A stretch of 64,000 bases of DNA from Impatiens glandulifera (taxonomy: Eukaryota; Streptophyta; Magnoliopsida; Ericales; Balsaminaceae), in assembly GCF_907164915.1 (NCBI RefSeq), contig NC_061869.1:47055771-47119770 (forward strand), read 5' to 3'. The notes under the pieces were generated by a model that saw nothing but the letters and a program-made list of their open reading frames with translations, was not told the origin of the DNA and did no database searches. Within the stretch, counting starts at the first letter, position 1, and every line of letters starts with the position of its first letter. The position numbers were made by a program, and so were the translations under genes. Shown here piece by piece: positions 46,892 to 61,380 of this stretch.

Positions 46892-46899
46892 GCGTTTAG

Positions 46900-47710
46900 T
46901 AGGTCTAGTCTTTTCTAGATCTTTGACATTTTAAATTATTTTACGATTTTTAGATCTCCACCTCACTAATATTTACTTTCATCTTTTACATTACTCTAGT
47001 TCATATAGTTTTAATCTAGTTAAATTTTGCAATTTTAGTTAAGATAATGAGTTAGGATGAAATCGAACCATGAACTTATTAACTAAAAATTTTAGGACAA
47101 ATAAAGTTAAGAGTTGAGATGGTCCAAAATTGTATGGGGAAATGGAAACCCAAATAACCTTTCAAGTTGTTAAACTCACACTACATTTTTTTTAATTAAT
47201 ATTTTAAAATGTTGCGGACAAAGATGTTGTCCAAAGTTTCATGGTTTTATAAAGGAAACTTTATAATTGTCAGGGACACCTAATAGGTTTACAATTGAAG
47301 ATGTTGATTTCTAAACATTGCAATGTCAATCCATATTCAAAATCCCACTAACCCTTGCATTGTCAATCCATATTCAAAATCACTAAGGAAATGAGGAAGA
47401 TATTAGTTATACAATAGTCAAATAAACATTAATGTTGAAAATAGTAACAATTAAGAGAGCATTCAAATATTTAATTTACATGTTACTATATGCATTAAAA
47501 TCAACCTTAATAATCCCCTCTTCCAATCTAACGACAATAAGAAGTGGATATTAACCCTTAGTTTCTGAGTTCGAGACCGTCAGAACAAAGTTCTACACCT
47601 AGTTAAATGGTTAAGTGTGTTTGCGGGCTATATACTTAATCCCTTATTCCATTTTATTTTCTTAAATAAAAAAATTAACATTAATAATTCATAAATTTAA
47701 TCAGTATGAT
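46900..47710. other. Intergenic, no gene seen
   Basis: AT-rich, with a 31-base repeat (tcaatccatattcaaaatc, 47328 and 47367). gagttcgagacc at 47569 resembles a tRNA box B and may be a SINE scrap, but no second box at proper distance could be fixed. Confidence 0.3.
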
Positions 47711-48266
47711 TGATTGGCATATTTTGTCATGAATATGGTAAACTTGATCATGACTCTAAAGCTGTGAATGCCCTCAGATTATAATAGTTAAATTAGAATA
47801 TGATCATGGTTTAAAATTGGTTGGACTAGTTAGTAACTCTATTAGTATTGATTTTGATGATATTATGACTAACCATCTTTATATAGAGTTACCCAATCCT
47901 ATTGGATTCACCCAAATGTCTCAAATAGTCATTGATAACAAAAGAAGGCAATAAGTAAGTAAGTAAATGTTGAAAAACAACTTAGTTGATTGGCATATTT
48001 TGTCACTAATATGGTAAACTTGATCATGACTCTAAAGTTGTGAATGCCCTCAAATTATAATAGTTAAATTAGAATATGATAATGGTTTAAAATTGGTTGG
48101 ACTAGTTAGTAACTCTATTAGTATTGATTTTGATGATATTATGACTAACCATCTTTATACAGAGTTACCCAATCCTATTGGATTCACCCAAATGTCTTAA
48201 ATAGTCATTGATAACAAAAGAAGGCAATAAGTAAGTAAGTAAATGTTGAAAAACAGCTTAGCTTAA
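47711..48266. repeat. 278-bp tandem duplication
   Basis: tgattggcatattttgtca begins copy 1 at 47711 and copy 2 at 47989. The copies are nearly identical (atgaat against actaat; gatcatgg against gataatgg) and each ends in aagtaagtaagtaaatgttgaaaaac. No ORF. Confidence 0.9.
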
Positions 48267-48465
48267 ATTCAGACAACACAAATACTAAGTCATTTGAAAA
48301 AGGTTGGAAGAATAATTTGAAATGAATCAATCATTGGATCAAGCAATAAGCTACATTCCACAATCATCCCAGCCTCGTACTCCTCCATCTAAATTCTTAA
48401 AAACTAATTTTGAAAATGTCATGCCTTCCCAATCCACTTATTCCTAAAGACAACCCTCAAACGAC

Positions 48466-49122
48466 TTAGAGATGATAGTAGTGCCGTTCTTGAGATTTTT
48501 TAGGCCTTAGGCAAAAGCACGAAATTGGGGCCCTACGCATAAACTTCACTTGTGTTTCACCGTTGATCTTCAATAACCTTCCAATATCTACAAAGATGCA
48601 ACATAAATTGTCAACGAAAGTGACTTCTTCTTGCATTTTTAGATGCAAAATCATTGATAATTGTATCGTAATCAATATATAATCCAAAAAATCTTTTTCA
48701 ATACATAAAATAGCAAGTCCATTCAATCTATCTTGAGACATCGAAGATCTTAGATAATTTTTCAATAATTTTAACTTAGAAAAACTTCTTTCAACCAATA
48801 AATCTCTTGTTTTATTATCAAGATTATCCCAATTTATAGGATCATATATATCTACTAGGGGTTTATCCACGAGAGAGATAAAATGGTTGTTCGTTTGACT
48901 ATCGTTTTCGGGAATGATATTTATTTCCTCCACATTCTCATCTACATTAACTATATTAATTTCTTCAGCATTTATCGCTTCAGTGGAGTCTAAATTTTTA
49001 GAAGCTTTTGTTCTTTTAACAAACTTGTCAAGCGCACCACTTTGAGATTTAACAAATTGTTCTTCTAATTCTTTCCTTTTTCGTTTTTCATATCCAGATA
49101 AATATTTTTTCGGCGCCATCAA
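48466..49122 (-). pseudogene. Residual hAT/ZMYM1-like transposase-family ORF with deleted middle
   Basis: An intact 218-codon frame. The N-terminus (MMAPKKYLSGYEKRKRKELEE, SQSGALDKFV) is that of plant proteins named zinc finger MYM-type 1-like or TTF/DUF4371 proteins, which are domesticated or active hAT transposases of about 700-800 residues. After DIYDPINWDNLDNKTRDLLVE it jumps to RSFSKLKLLKNYLRSSMSQDRLNGLAILCIE, which is the C-terminal dimerisation segment of the same family. The zinc finger, DUF4371 and catalytic core are therefore missing. The last ~25 codons read into the terminal repeat and beyond. No function expected. Confidence 0.65.
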
Positions 49123-49611
49123 ACAAGTAAACTATTTTCAAAGATCTTTACGGCTTAACCACACAAATACACAATCTCAAAACAAAGCATAAAAATAAAT
49201 AACAATCAAACCCTGATGTTGAATTTTCACTTTTAATGGTTAAACCTTACCTCAAGGCTCAACCTAGCGAAACAGAGCCACCGTCGAAATTATTTTGTTG
49301 TCGGTTTCGTTGTCGGTTTCGTTGTGAGTTTCGTTGTCGGTTTCATTGTCGATGTAGGATACAGAGATTGAGAGAGACAGACAGTGAGACAGACAATAGG
49401 GTTTTCAATTTTTTGTTTTGATAGTGTTAGTTTGTTTCTCTATTTGGGCTATAGATCCATGGGCCAAAAAATCTAACATAATAAAAAAAATTAAAGAATA
49501 AGAAACTAAAAATCCTTACTAATACCTAGCATATATAAAAAAAAATGGGCCCCTTTTGGTCCTAGACCCTAGGCCGTGGCCTAGGCTGCCTACCCCTCCG
49601 GGTCGGGCCTG
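48481..49611 (-). mobile_element. hAT-like element, internally deleted
   Basis: Flanked by the direct repeat gatgatagta (48471-48480 and 49612-49621). The ends are inverted but imperfect: gtgccgttcttgag...ttaggccttaggc at the left, and at the right, on the minus strand, caggcccgacccggaggggtaggcagcctaggcc. About 1131 bp. It carries a residual protein ORF on the minus strand. A 12-bp repeat, gttgtcggtttc, occurs about four times at 49296-49350. Confidence 0.65.
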
Positions 49612-49621
49612 GATGATAGTA

Positions 49622-49989
49622 ATGACAAGAAAGAATGACTAGAGGAGAAAACATGCAATGATAATTACTTCCTAATGGATAACTAATGTAGCTCAACTGA
49701 AACAAAAGTATCTGAGAATATGTTTCTTAAATGGATAGAACCTAAAAATAAAAGATATGTATTCAAAAAGGTTAGGGAAGACAAATTCATCTCTCATCTA
49801 ACTCTAACTCTAACTCGGCACAAAATTCAAATTAAACTCTTGTTTGCTATAACATTTCTTCTATTGTTTCCTCTTTTGGATTCATCTCTAGTGAACAATA
49901 CTGATACTAGGGTGATACTAAGGTGAAGGTGTCAGATCCAAACAACCTCCATCACAAATGAGTGTTATGGTGTGGAACTATGAGGATAT
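49622..49989. other. Short intergenic stretch, no gene
   Basis: No recognisable feature; an open frame at 49720-49926 has no protein-like content. Confidence 0.4.
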
Positions 49990-50265
49990 TGTAAGAGTTT
50001 GAATTAGTCTTTAGCATTTAAAATTTGAATTAGTCTTTAACATTTAGAGTTTAAATTAATCTTTAGTATTTTAATAATCTCCTAGATGGTAGAAGTCATA
50101 TTTTCGTATGTTTAATTTGCACTAGCATGTCTTTTAGAAGACTTTGTCTTTAGAAAACTTTGTCTAAACTATTGGCTATTTAAGTCTTATTTCTTATGCA
50201 TAATAAAATATCGAAGTATTCTAGTTCTTTTGTTCTCTGAGTTCTACAAATTCTGTTATCAAAGT
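49990..50265 (+). mobile_element. Likely 5' LTR and primer-binding site of a copia element
   Basis: A short LTR-like segment, perhaps TGTAAGAG (49990) to ttctaca (50248), with TATA-like ctatttaag (50177). It is followed at 50254 by tgttatcaaag, a damaged form of tggtatcagagc, the initiator-Met tRNA primer site used by most plant copia elements. The gag ORF starts 30-40 bases later. The left end is a guess. Confidence 0.4.
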
Positions 50266-50292
50266 TAAAATTAAAATAAAAGAGACACACGG

Positions 50293-51925
50293 GTGAGTGG
50301 AATAGGAGAATCAAGCAATTTTTCAACACCATGCATTCCGAAATTTGACGGAGATTATGATCATTGGAGTCTTATCATGGAGAATATCTTAAAATCAAAG
50401 GAATATTTCATGGTGGTGAGAGATGGAGTCACTGAGCAAGAGGATGAGGAAACGTTGGCAGAAGCACAAAAGAAGGCTCTTAACGAGGCGAGATTGAAGG
50501 ATTTAAAAGCGAAGAACTATCTCTTTAGCGCGATTGATAAATCTATTCTCAAATCAATCTCGCTAAAGGAAACTTCCAAGCAATTGTGGGACTTGATGAA
50601 AACTAAATACCAAGGAAACACAAGAGTGAAGCGTTCTCAATTATAAACGTTAAGAAGAACCATTGAGCTATTAGAGATGAAGACTAGAGAATACATCAAC
50701 GATTATTTTTTCAAGGGTAATGGTGGTGGCCAATGATATGAGAAACTACATGGATGATATAAATGACGTCAAAATCGTGGAGAAGATTTTGCGCACCTTA
50801 ACCGAAAACTTCACTTACATTGTGTGTACACTCACTGTCGATGCTATGCAGAGTTCGTTACTAGTGCATGATTCAAAGATGAAGAAACCAAGTGTCATTG
50901 GAGAAGAGCAAGCAATGAAGGTTTCTCGTGAAGGAGGAAGAGGACAAGGTAAAGGAAGAATGAGCCTAGGAATAGGTCAAGACAGGAAAAAGCTTCGCTA
51001 GAGGAAGAAGCTTCGATAAGTCCACTATTGAGTGCTATAATTGCCATAAACTTGAACATTTTCAAATTGAATGTTCAAGCTGTGATGAGAAAGCTAATTA
51101 TGCTGAGGCATATGATGAAGAAGAATACATGATGCTAATGGCTCTAAAAAAATGATCATGAAGCATTGCTAATGATTCTCACAGGAAACGAGAAGGGCGA
51201 AGAAGAATGTTTCATGGATTCGGGTTGCAACAACATTATATGTGAAAAAAATCTTAATTCTCCACTCTTGATGAAGAATTTCGTCATTCAATGAATCTAG
51301 GAAACAACTATCAACTGAAGGTGATGAGAAAAGGAAAAGTGAGTGTGCATGTGAATGGGAGATCACTCACGATCACTGATGTGTATTATGTACTTGATCT
51401 GAAAACTAATCTCTTCAGTATCGGGGCAGTTCCTTGAGAAAGAATGTGAAGTGCTGATGAAACAACGAACCTGCAAGCTATATCATCCAAAGTTGGGTCT
51501 GATCACGGAGTCGAAGATGACAACAAATAGGTTGTTAAAGATCATAGCAACCAAAAATTTAAAAATTGCGATGTTGAAATGTTTACAAGCGGCTACAATT
51601 GATGAATTTCAGCTTTGGCATCGCAGGTATGGACATCTCAATCATAAAGGCTTGATAACTCTCAAATATCATAACATGGTGAAAGAAACTTCACACCTAA
51701 AGCCATCAGAGGAAGCAGAGAAGTGTGTGAGTTGTTTGGTAGAGAAATGTCATAGAGAAAATATCCCAAAGAAGAGTATGTGGTGCGCGCCACGAAAATT
51801 GCGGCTGATACATTCAGATCTTTGCTGACCATTCTCTTCAACATCAAACAATGATAAGAAATACATCCTTACATTCACCTATTATTACAATAGAAGGATA
51901 TATTTTTTGTCGAATAAATCTTTGA
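50293..51925 (+). pseudogene. Ty1/copia gag, protease and start of integrase, broken
   Basis: Frames in order give a gag with PKFDGDYDHWSLIMENILKSKEY and KQLWDLMKTKYQGN (50293-50646), its second half (50720-51001), a zinc knuckle of CX2CX4HX4C form (CYNCHKLEHFQIEC, near 51035), the protease DSG site (CFMDSGCNNIICE, near 51210), the integrase pre-core LWHRRYGHLNHKGL (51613) and a CVSCLVEKCHRE zinc-binding stretch (51728). The first integrase-core residues follow and stop at about 51925. There are frameshifts near 50650, 51000 and 51150-51450, and a stop after LRLIHSDLC. The rest of pol is absent. Confidence 0.8.
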
Positions 51926-51949
51926 TGACTCGTCATCTGGCTCACAGCA

Positions 51950-53084
51950 TCTCCAGATCTCTTTCATGCAGCAATCACATATTTTGTCCTTTCATTTTCT
52001 TCAATCAACGATTGGACTGTCTCCCTGAGCTTCTCATTCTCAGATGATAGTTCAATAGTTCCACCAGTTTGAGTATTTAGCCATGTTGGTACGAGATTTG
52101 ACAAATTCCTATACTCAATGACCATGTCATTGAGTGCAGTGATCAAGTCTTCTCGGGAGAAATCCTCAAAGGCAAAGTCGAATACCTCTTTCTCGTTTGC
52201 CATAAGAAATCTAATTCCTTCATTATCACTGTCTAAGTCACTATTTGTCTACTGACTTCCACCATCATCAGCTAATAGTGCATTTTGGATCTCCTTGCCT
52301 TGACTGTTTGACTGGTGACCTTCCCTTTGATTTTGATAGGTTGGCTTTCGGTCGTCCCTTCTTGGCTTCCGGCATTCCAACCTATAGTTATCTAAGGCAT
52401 CACAATTAAAACAACGAACGTTAGCTTTGTTACTGTTAGAGTAGTTGTAGTTGTAAGAGTTGGTGGGTTAGTTCTTTTTCATGAACTTTCCGAACTTCAT
52501 GGCTAGCATGGCCATCGCATCATCGTTGAATTGTTCACCAGAGCTCTTGTAGCTGTTGATGTTGAGGCTTCATCTTCATTTCTTGCGTTCATCTCGAACT
52601 CATATGCTTTCAGATCTTCAAAGACATCTTGTAACTTCATCTTGTGAAGACCTTTTGATTCTCTCATCACTATGGTTTTGATATCCCAAGCGCTAGGAAG
52701 CGATCTTAGAGCTTTGACAATCGTTTCTTTGTTGTCGTATTTCTTTACAAGAAGTGAGAGTTCATTCACAACACTTGTGAAACAGTCACCAAATTCCTTC
52801 ATTGTTTCTCCGGGGCGCATCTTGATATTTTCAAACTTTTGAGTGGCCACCATGATCTTATTTTCTTTGGTTCGCTCATTTCCTTCGTGAAACTGGATGA
52901 CTGTCTCCCACACTTCTTTTGCAGTATTGCATCCTCTGATTTTGGCAAATGCGTTTCTGTTCAGGGTTTTGTAGATGATATTTCTACAGATATTGTCAAG
53001 GTTGTTCCTTCTTCTGTCCTCAGCTGTCCATTCATTCCTTTGCTTATCAATCTTTATTGGACCATGTGAGAGGATGAACATCAT
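51950..53084 (-). pseudogene. Sirevirus-type copia gag, minus strand, broken
   Basis: The minus frame from 53084 reads a gag with GPIKIDKQRNEWTAEDRRR, NIIYKTLNRNAFAKI, AKEVWETVIQFHEGNERTKENK, FENIKMRPGETMKEF and LRSLPSAWDIKTIVMRESKGL, the typical Sirevirus gag sequence order. A zinc knuckle CFNCDALDNYRLEC lies near 52415-52375, in which the His position is Asn. It is followed by a coiled-coil stretch (LSSENEKLRETVQSLIEENER, 52203-51964). The frame is broken between 52503 and 52203. It faces the copia fragment at 50.3-51.9 kb. Pol is absent. Confidence 0.75.
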
Positions 53085-53939
53085 TTCATTGTTTATGTCG
53101 TGTGTGAATGAATTGTATTCTCATAATTTGTTTCTGTATAAATGAATTAAATGGTATAGATAAATTTATGATACTGATACCGAATCAGTAAAACAATTTC
53201 ATTTCTAGCCTTCCAAATTTGATAGATAACAAATCACAAAGGAAGCAAATTCATAATTTCTTAAGTGTGAAAGAGCTATATATATTTTGAAAATCCAATT
53301 AATGAAGTCCAAAGTCCTAAGTCATTTGAGAATGAGGAATTATGACTATCCAAATGAGAAAGTTTGTGCAAATAAGCCATGAATAAATGTGTGAGAGGGT
53401 GATTCATTACAAATATTAAGGATAACAAATTTGATCAACCATAAAATTTATGGTTAGTTAGTTGTAATGCGATCAGACAAAATTCTTCAAATTAGAATTT
53501 TTACCTTGTTATAGATTCTTAATTTTAAAAAGACTTTCAATCAAAATTTAGATATTTTGTTTTACAAAACTTTGAAACAAAATAGAATTACAACTTTATC
53601 GTCATTAAACTCTAGTTAGAAGTTAGATTCTCTTAAATATATTACACTTGAAATTTGTCAATATCAAATAAGAAAGAGTTTTATCTATTATTTAAGGGAA
53701 GAAAATAAACCAAATTTAAATTCACATCTGAATTCATATATATTCACGTACTGACATACATATATAAAGAATATTTTAATATTTTGATTAATGAATTTAG
53801 CGATGTAATGAATGAGGGTGAGATCGAACAATGTTAAATTTATTTGGGTTATTAAAAAAACTCAACCCGAATAATGTTAACTCTCCACTCTAATGAAAAT
53901 AAATTAAAAATATTTAAATTTAAAGTTGAAATGTGAATT

Positions 53940-53970
<31 letters not shown>

Positions 53971-54400
53971 ATTAAGAATATTTGATTTAGTACTATATAT
54001 ATATTTTTTTATTTTTAATCTATTAAAATAATTTAATTAAAAATAATCTTATTTAAAAAAAAGTAAAGATCTTGAATTAAAGAAAAAATAAAATATAATT
54101 TTATATAAATTTTTGAATAAGATAAGATAGACTCATATTTTTTAGTTTTGTTTTATCAAGTTAGATACACTTATCGGACCTTTAATTATTTTTATTTTTA
54201 AATGGGCCTTAGTTAATAATTATACTACATATTTAGTTAGAAAATAAGATAAAGAGGTGTTATAAGATCCAACGGCCCAGATTAGTTCACAATAAGATTA
54301 GAAGCAGTTAGGGTTTTGGGGGAAAGTAAACAAGTGAATATGCAGCCGCATATGCATATATATAAATTTGAAGCTATTGAACATCATCATCTTCTTGGAA
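53085..54400. other. AT-rich intergenic and upstream region of the PABP gene
   Basis: No gene. A (TA)n run at 53950-53972. 54230-54345 (aacggcccagat, ttagggttttgggg) is likely promoter-proximal: ggcccag and aaccctaa/telo-box elements are common in plant promoters of translation genes. A TATA-like catatatataaat lies at 54353-54367. Confidence 0.4.
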
Positions 54401-54687
54401 GTGTGTAGTCAAATCTGACTCTATTTTCATCTCCTCTCTTTCGAGTTCGTTGCCGCCGTCTCCGGTGGTGATCGTATCTCGGCCGGTCTACCTCTCCTCT
54501 TTATCCATATCAAAAAGAAAAAAAAGCTTCATTCTTTAAGCATTCATCTATTTTCCTCTTGATTCGTCCGTCTGTCTTGTTTTTAGGTATACAATAATCA
54601 GAGGAGAGGTAGGAGAGAGGCAAAAACCCAAAAAAATTTGAAAAATCTTTCAAAAACAAAATATCCTCTAGGTTTCTGTAGATCCAA

Positions 54688-58833
<4,146 letters not shown>

Positions 58834-60133
58834 AAATGAATTATGTTTCTTTTAGACAAGAGTTTGTTTGGGACCCATCTCAAACTTCTTATTTTGCTGT
58901 TTTGAAAGACTTTTTCTTTTATTTGCATTAAACTGACTGATTTTTGTTTTGTTTTTGTCATGATCTAAAACTGGTTTTGATTGTGTTTCTAAACTTTGGA
59001 ACTATTTTATCTTTTGCATATTTTGAAACTATTTTTTATTTTAATATTGTCAGTGATGGGTTTTTATTAGTTTTGTTATGTTCAAATTCTGATTCAGGTT
59101 GATCTTATCTAGAAAGTATATTTATATTTCATATGTTTAGAATAGTAGTTTTATATTTTTAGTTTAAATCATTCTAAGTTTTGAAAGATAGTTTGTTTCT
59201 TTTTAGAAATCAACATATCAAATTGTAAATTTTCTTTTTAGAATCTATTTATTATGTAAAAAATTAATAAAATTATTTAATATTTTAGTTCAAAGACTTT
59301 AGTTAATAAATTAGTTAGAATAATTTAGATACCACTCTTTTTAAAAACATAATTAGTTAATTTATATTTTTTTAGTTTAAATTATTTTTTTTTAATAATT
59401 TTAACATTTTAAAATTATTTTTATTGAACTGTATTTATTTTATTTTTTTATTTAATAATATTTTTAAAAATAATATAATTAATATTATTAATTAAAATAA
59501 TAAATATTTATGAATTATTTAAAATATTTCTAAATATTTTTATTTGATATTTTAATATATATATATATATTATATAGTATTTATTTATAAATTTATTTTA
59601 TATATATTTATATTAATAATTTTAAAATATAATACAAAATAAAATAATTAATAATTTTAATATTTATATTTTATTTTATAATATAAATAATTTTATTGCA
59701 ATTAAACCACTCTTGTCTTCTTATAATACATAAAACATTTAAAGACAAAAATATATTAAATTACTTTCAAATATTTATTGTATATAAGAATAATTAAATA
59801 TTAATACAAAATATTGATATATTATTATATATATATATATATATATATATTATCATATATAATTATATTATTTAAACAATATAATATTATTAAATGAAAA
59901 AGTTTGAAATAAAAATATATTAAATATAAAAAAGCAGAAATAATAAATAAATTTAAAAGTTGGAAACAAAATAATAAAAATATATATTAACTTAACTATT
60001 TTAAGTTTGAAAGTTAATAAGAGAATATTTCATACTTATTTAACTCTACATATAACACAATGTGATACTATATATTTTGAAAAATGTTTTAAAATTTCAT
60101 ACAAAGTTCTCATAAAATTATCATTTACCTCTT
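58834..60133. other. 3' UTR of the PABP gene, then AT-rich spacer
   Basis: 58834-59060 is T-rich and should hold the transcript end. 59060-60133 is more than 80% A/T with (TA)n at 59560-59573 and 59827-59850, and holds no ORF of note. Confidence 0.55.
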
Positions 60134-61013
60134 AAATTATCATCTAAAACGAATTATTATTTCAAAAATAAAACTCAAAACTCAAAATAAAAAAATAAAG
60201 TTAAGGGTTAAGATTAAGATTAGAGCTATATGTCAAGGCCCATTGTAGGGGAATTTGAGCAAATGACCCTAAAAACAGGTCTAAATGCATATGGTGTGGG
60301 GATAATTTAAATATATTTTTTTAATGACATTTATACCCTTGCTGTTAGGAATTTCAAGTTGAATAATACTTTCCTATTGAAATCAATTGATCTAATTAAT
60401 TTTACAAGTCAACCAAATCATACTAGCAGATCAGCAAAGTAATAAAGAACACCAGATTTATGTGGAAAACCCTCTCAACACGAAAAGTAAAAACCACGGG
60501 GCAAAACTAACAGATTTCACTAATCAGTAAGAAACCGATACAATTGTTCTTCTCAACTTTAAACCTAAATTATCATCTAAAACCAATTATTATTTCAAAA
60601 ATAAAACTCAAAACTCAAAATAAAAAAATAAAGTTAAGGGTTAAGATTAAGATTAGAGCTATATGTCAAGGCCCATTGTAGGGGAATTTGAGCAAATGAC
60701 CCTAAAAACAGGTCTAAATGCGTATGGTGTGGGGATAATTTAAATAGCGCTGATAACCCCTATTTTTTTAATGACATTTATACCCTTGCTGTTAGGAATT
60801 TCAAGTTGAATAATACTTTCCTATTGAAATCAATTGATCTAATTAATTTTACAAGTCAACCAAATCATACTAGCAGATCAGCAAAGTAATAAAGAACACC
60901 AGATTTATATGGAAAACCCTCTCAACACGGAAAGTAAAACCACGGGGCAAAACCAACAGATTTCACTAATCAGTAAGAAACCGATACAATTGTTCTTCTC
61001 AACTTTAAACCTA
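60134..61013. repeat. 434-bp tandem duplication across an LTR boundary
   Basis: aaattatcatctaaaac begins copy 1 at 60134 and copy 2 at 60568. Each copy contains ~210 bp of flanking DNA (ggcccattgtaggggaatttgagc) and then the outer end of the copia LTR (tgttaggaatttcaagttg at 60343 and 60790). Copy 2 has an extra gcgctgataacccct. The LTR is complete only in copy 2. Confidence 0.85.
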
Positions 61014-61333
61014 AAGTTGAAGTATACATACAAAGAAACTAATTTCATTCAAACCCAAACAAATCTAGGTTTGAGAAAACATGAAATTCCCTTTACAAGT
61101 AAGAGAGAAATGAACCTGAGGGTAATCGAGACAAAGAAGGTGATACTCTGTTCTCCTTCTTTTCTTCTTCCTCTATATCTTCTTCTTTTCTTCTTCCTCT
61201 GTATTTTCTTCACTCTGTTTCTCTTGATCTCTTCACAGAACTCTCACTGAAAATTGTGGTAGAGAGAGAAACAAAATTAGGGTTTATTTGGTTTTTATAT
61301 TGCCTAATTGGGCTGGACCCATAAGGCCCAACA
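60790..61333 (-). mobile_element. 3' LTR of the minus-strand copia element
   Basis: On the minus strand the LTR starts TGTTGGGCC after the purine run ggctggagggggagat and ends ...GAAATTCCTAACA; 544 bp with TG...CA ends. The CT-rich stretch at 61150-61205 belongs to the LTR. Confidence 0.8.
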
Positions 61334-61348
61334 ATCTCCCCCTCCAGC
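61334..61348 (-). other. Polypurine tract of the minus-strand copia element
   Basis: ggagggggagat on the minus strand lies directly before the LTR start and 33 bases after the pol stop codon. Confidence 0.75.
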
Positions 61349-61380
61349 CCACGGAGAGAAGCACATCGATTTTCAAGTCA

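Noticed and set aside
49236..49421. Small Cys/Arg-rich plus-strand ORF (CRFRCRF repeats)
   Set aside because: A by-product of a 12-bp repeat, gttgtcggtttc, in the noncoding end of the hAT-like element.
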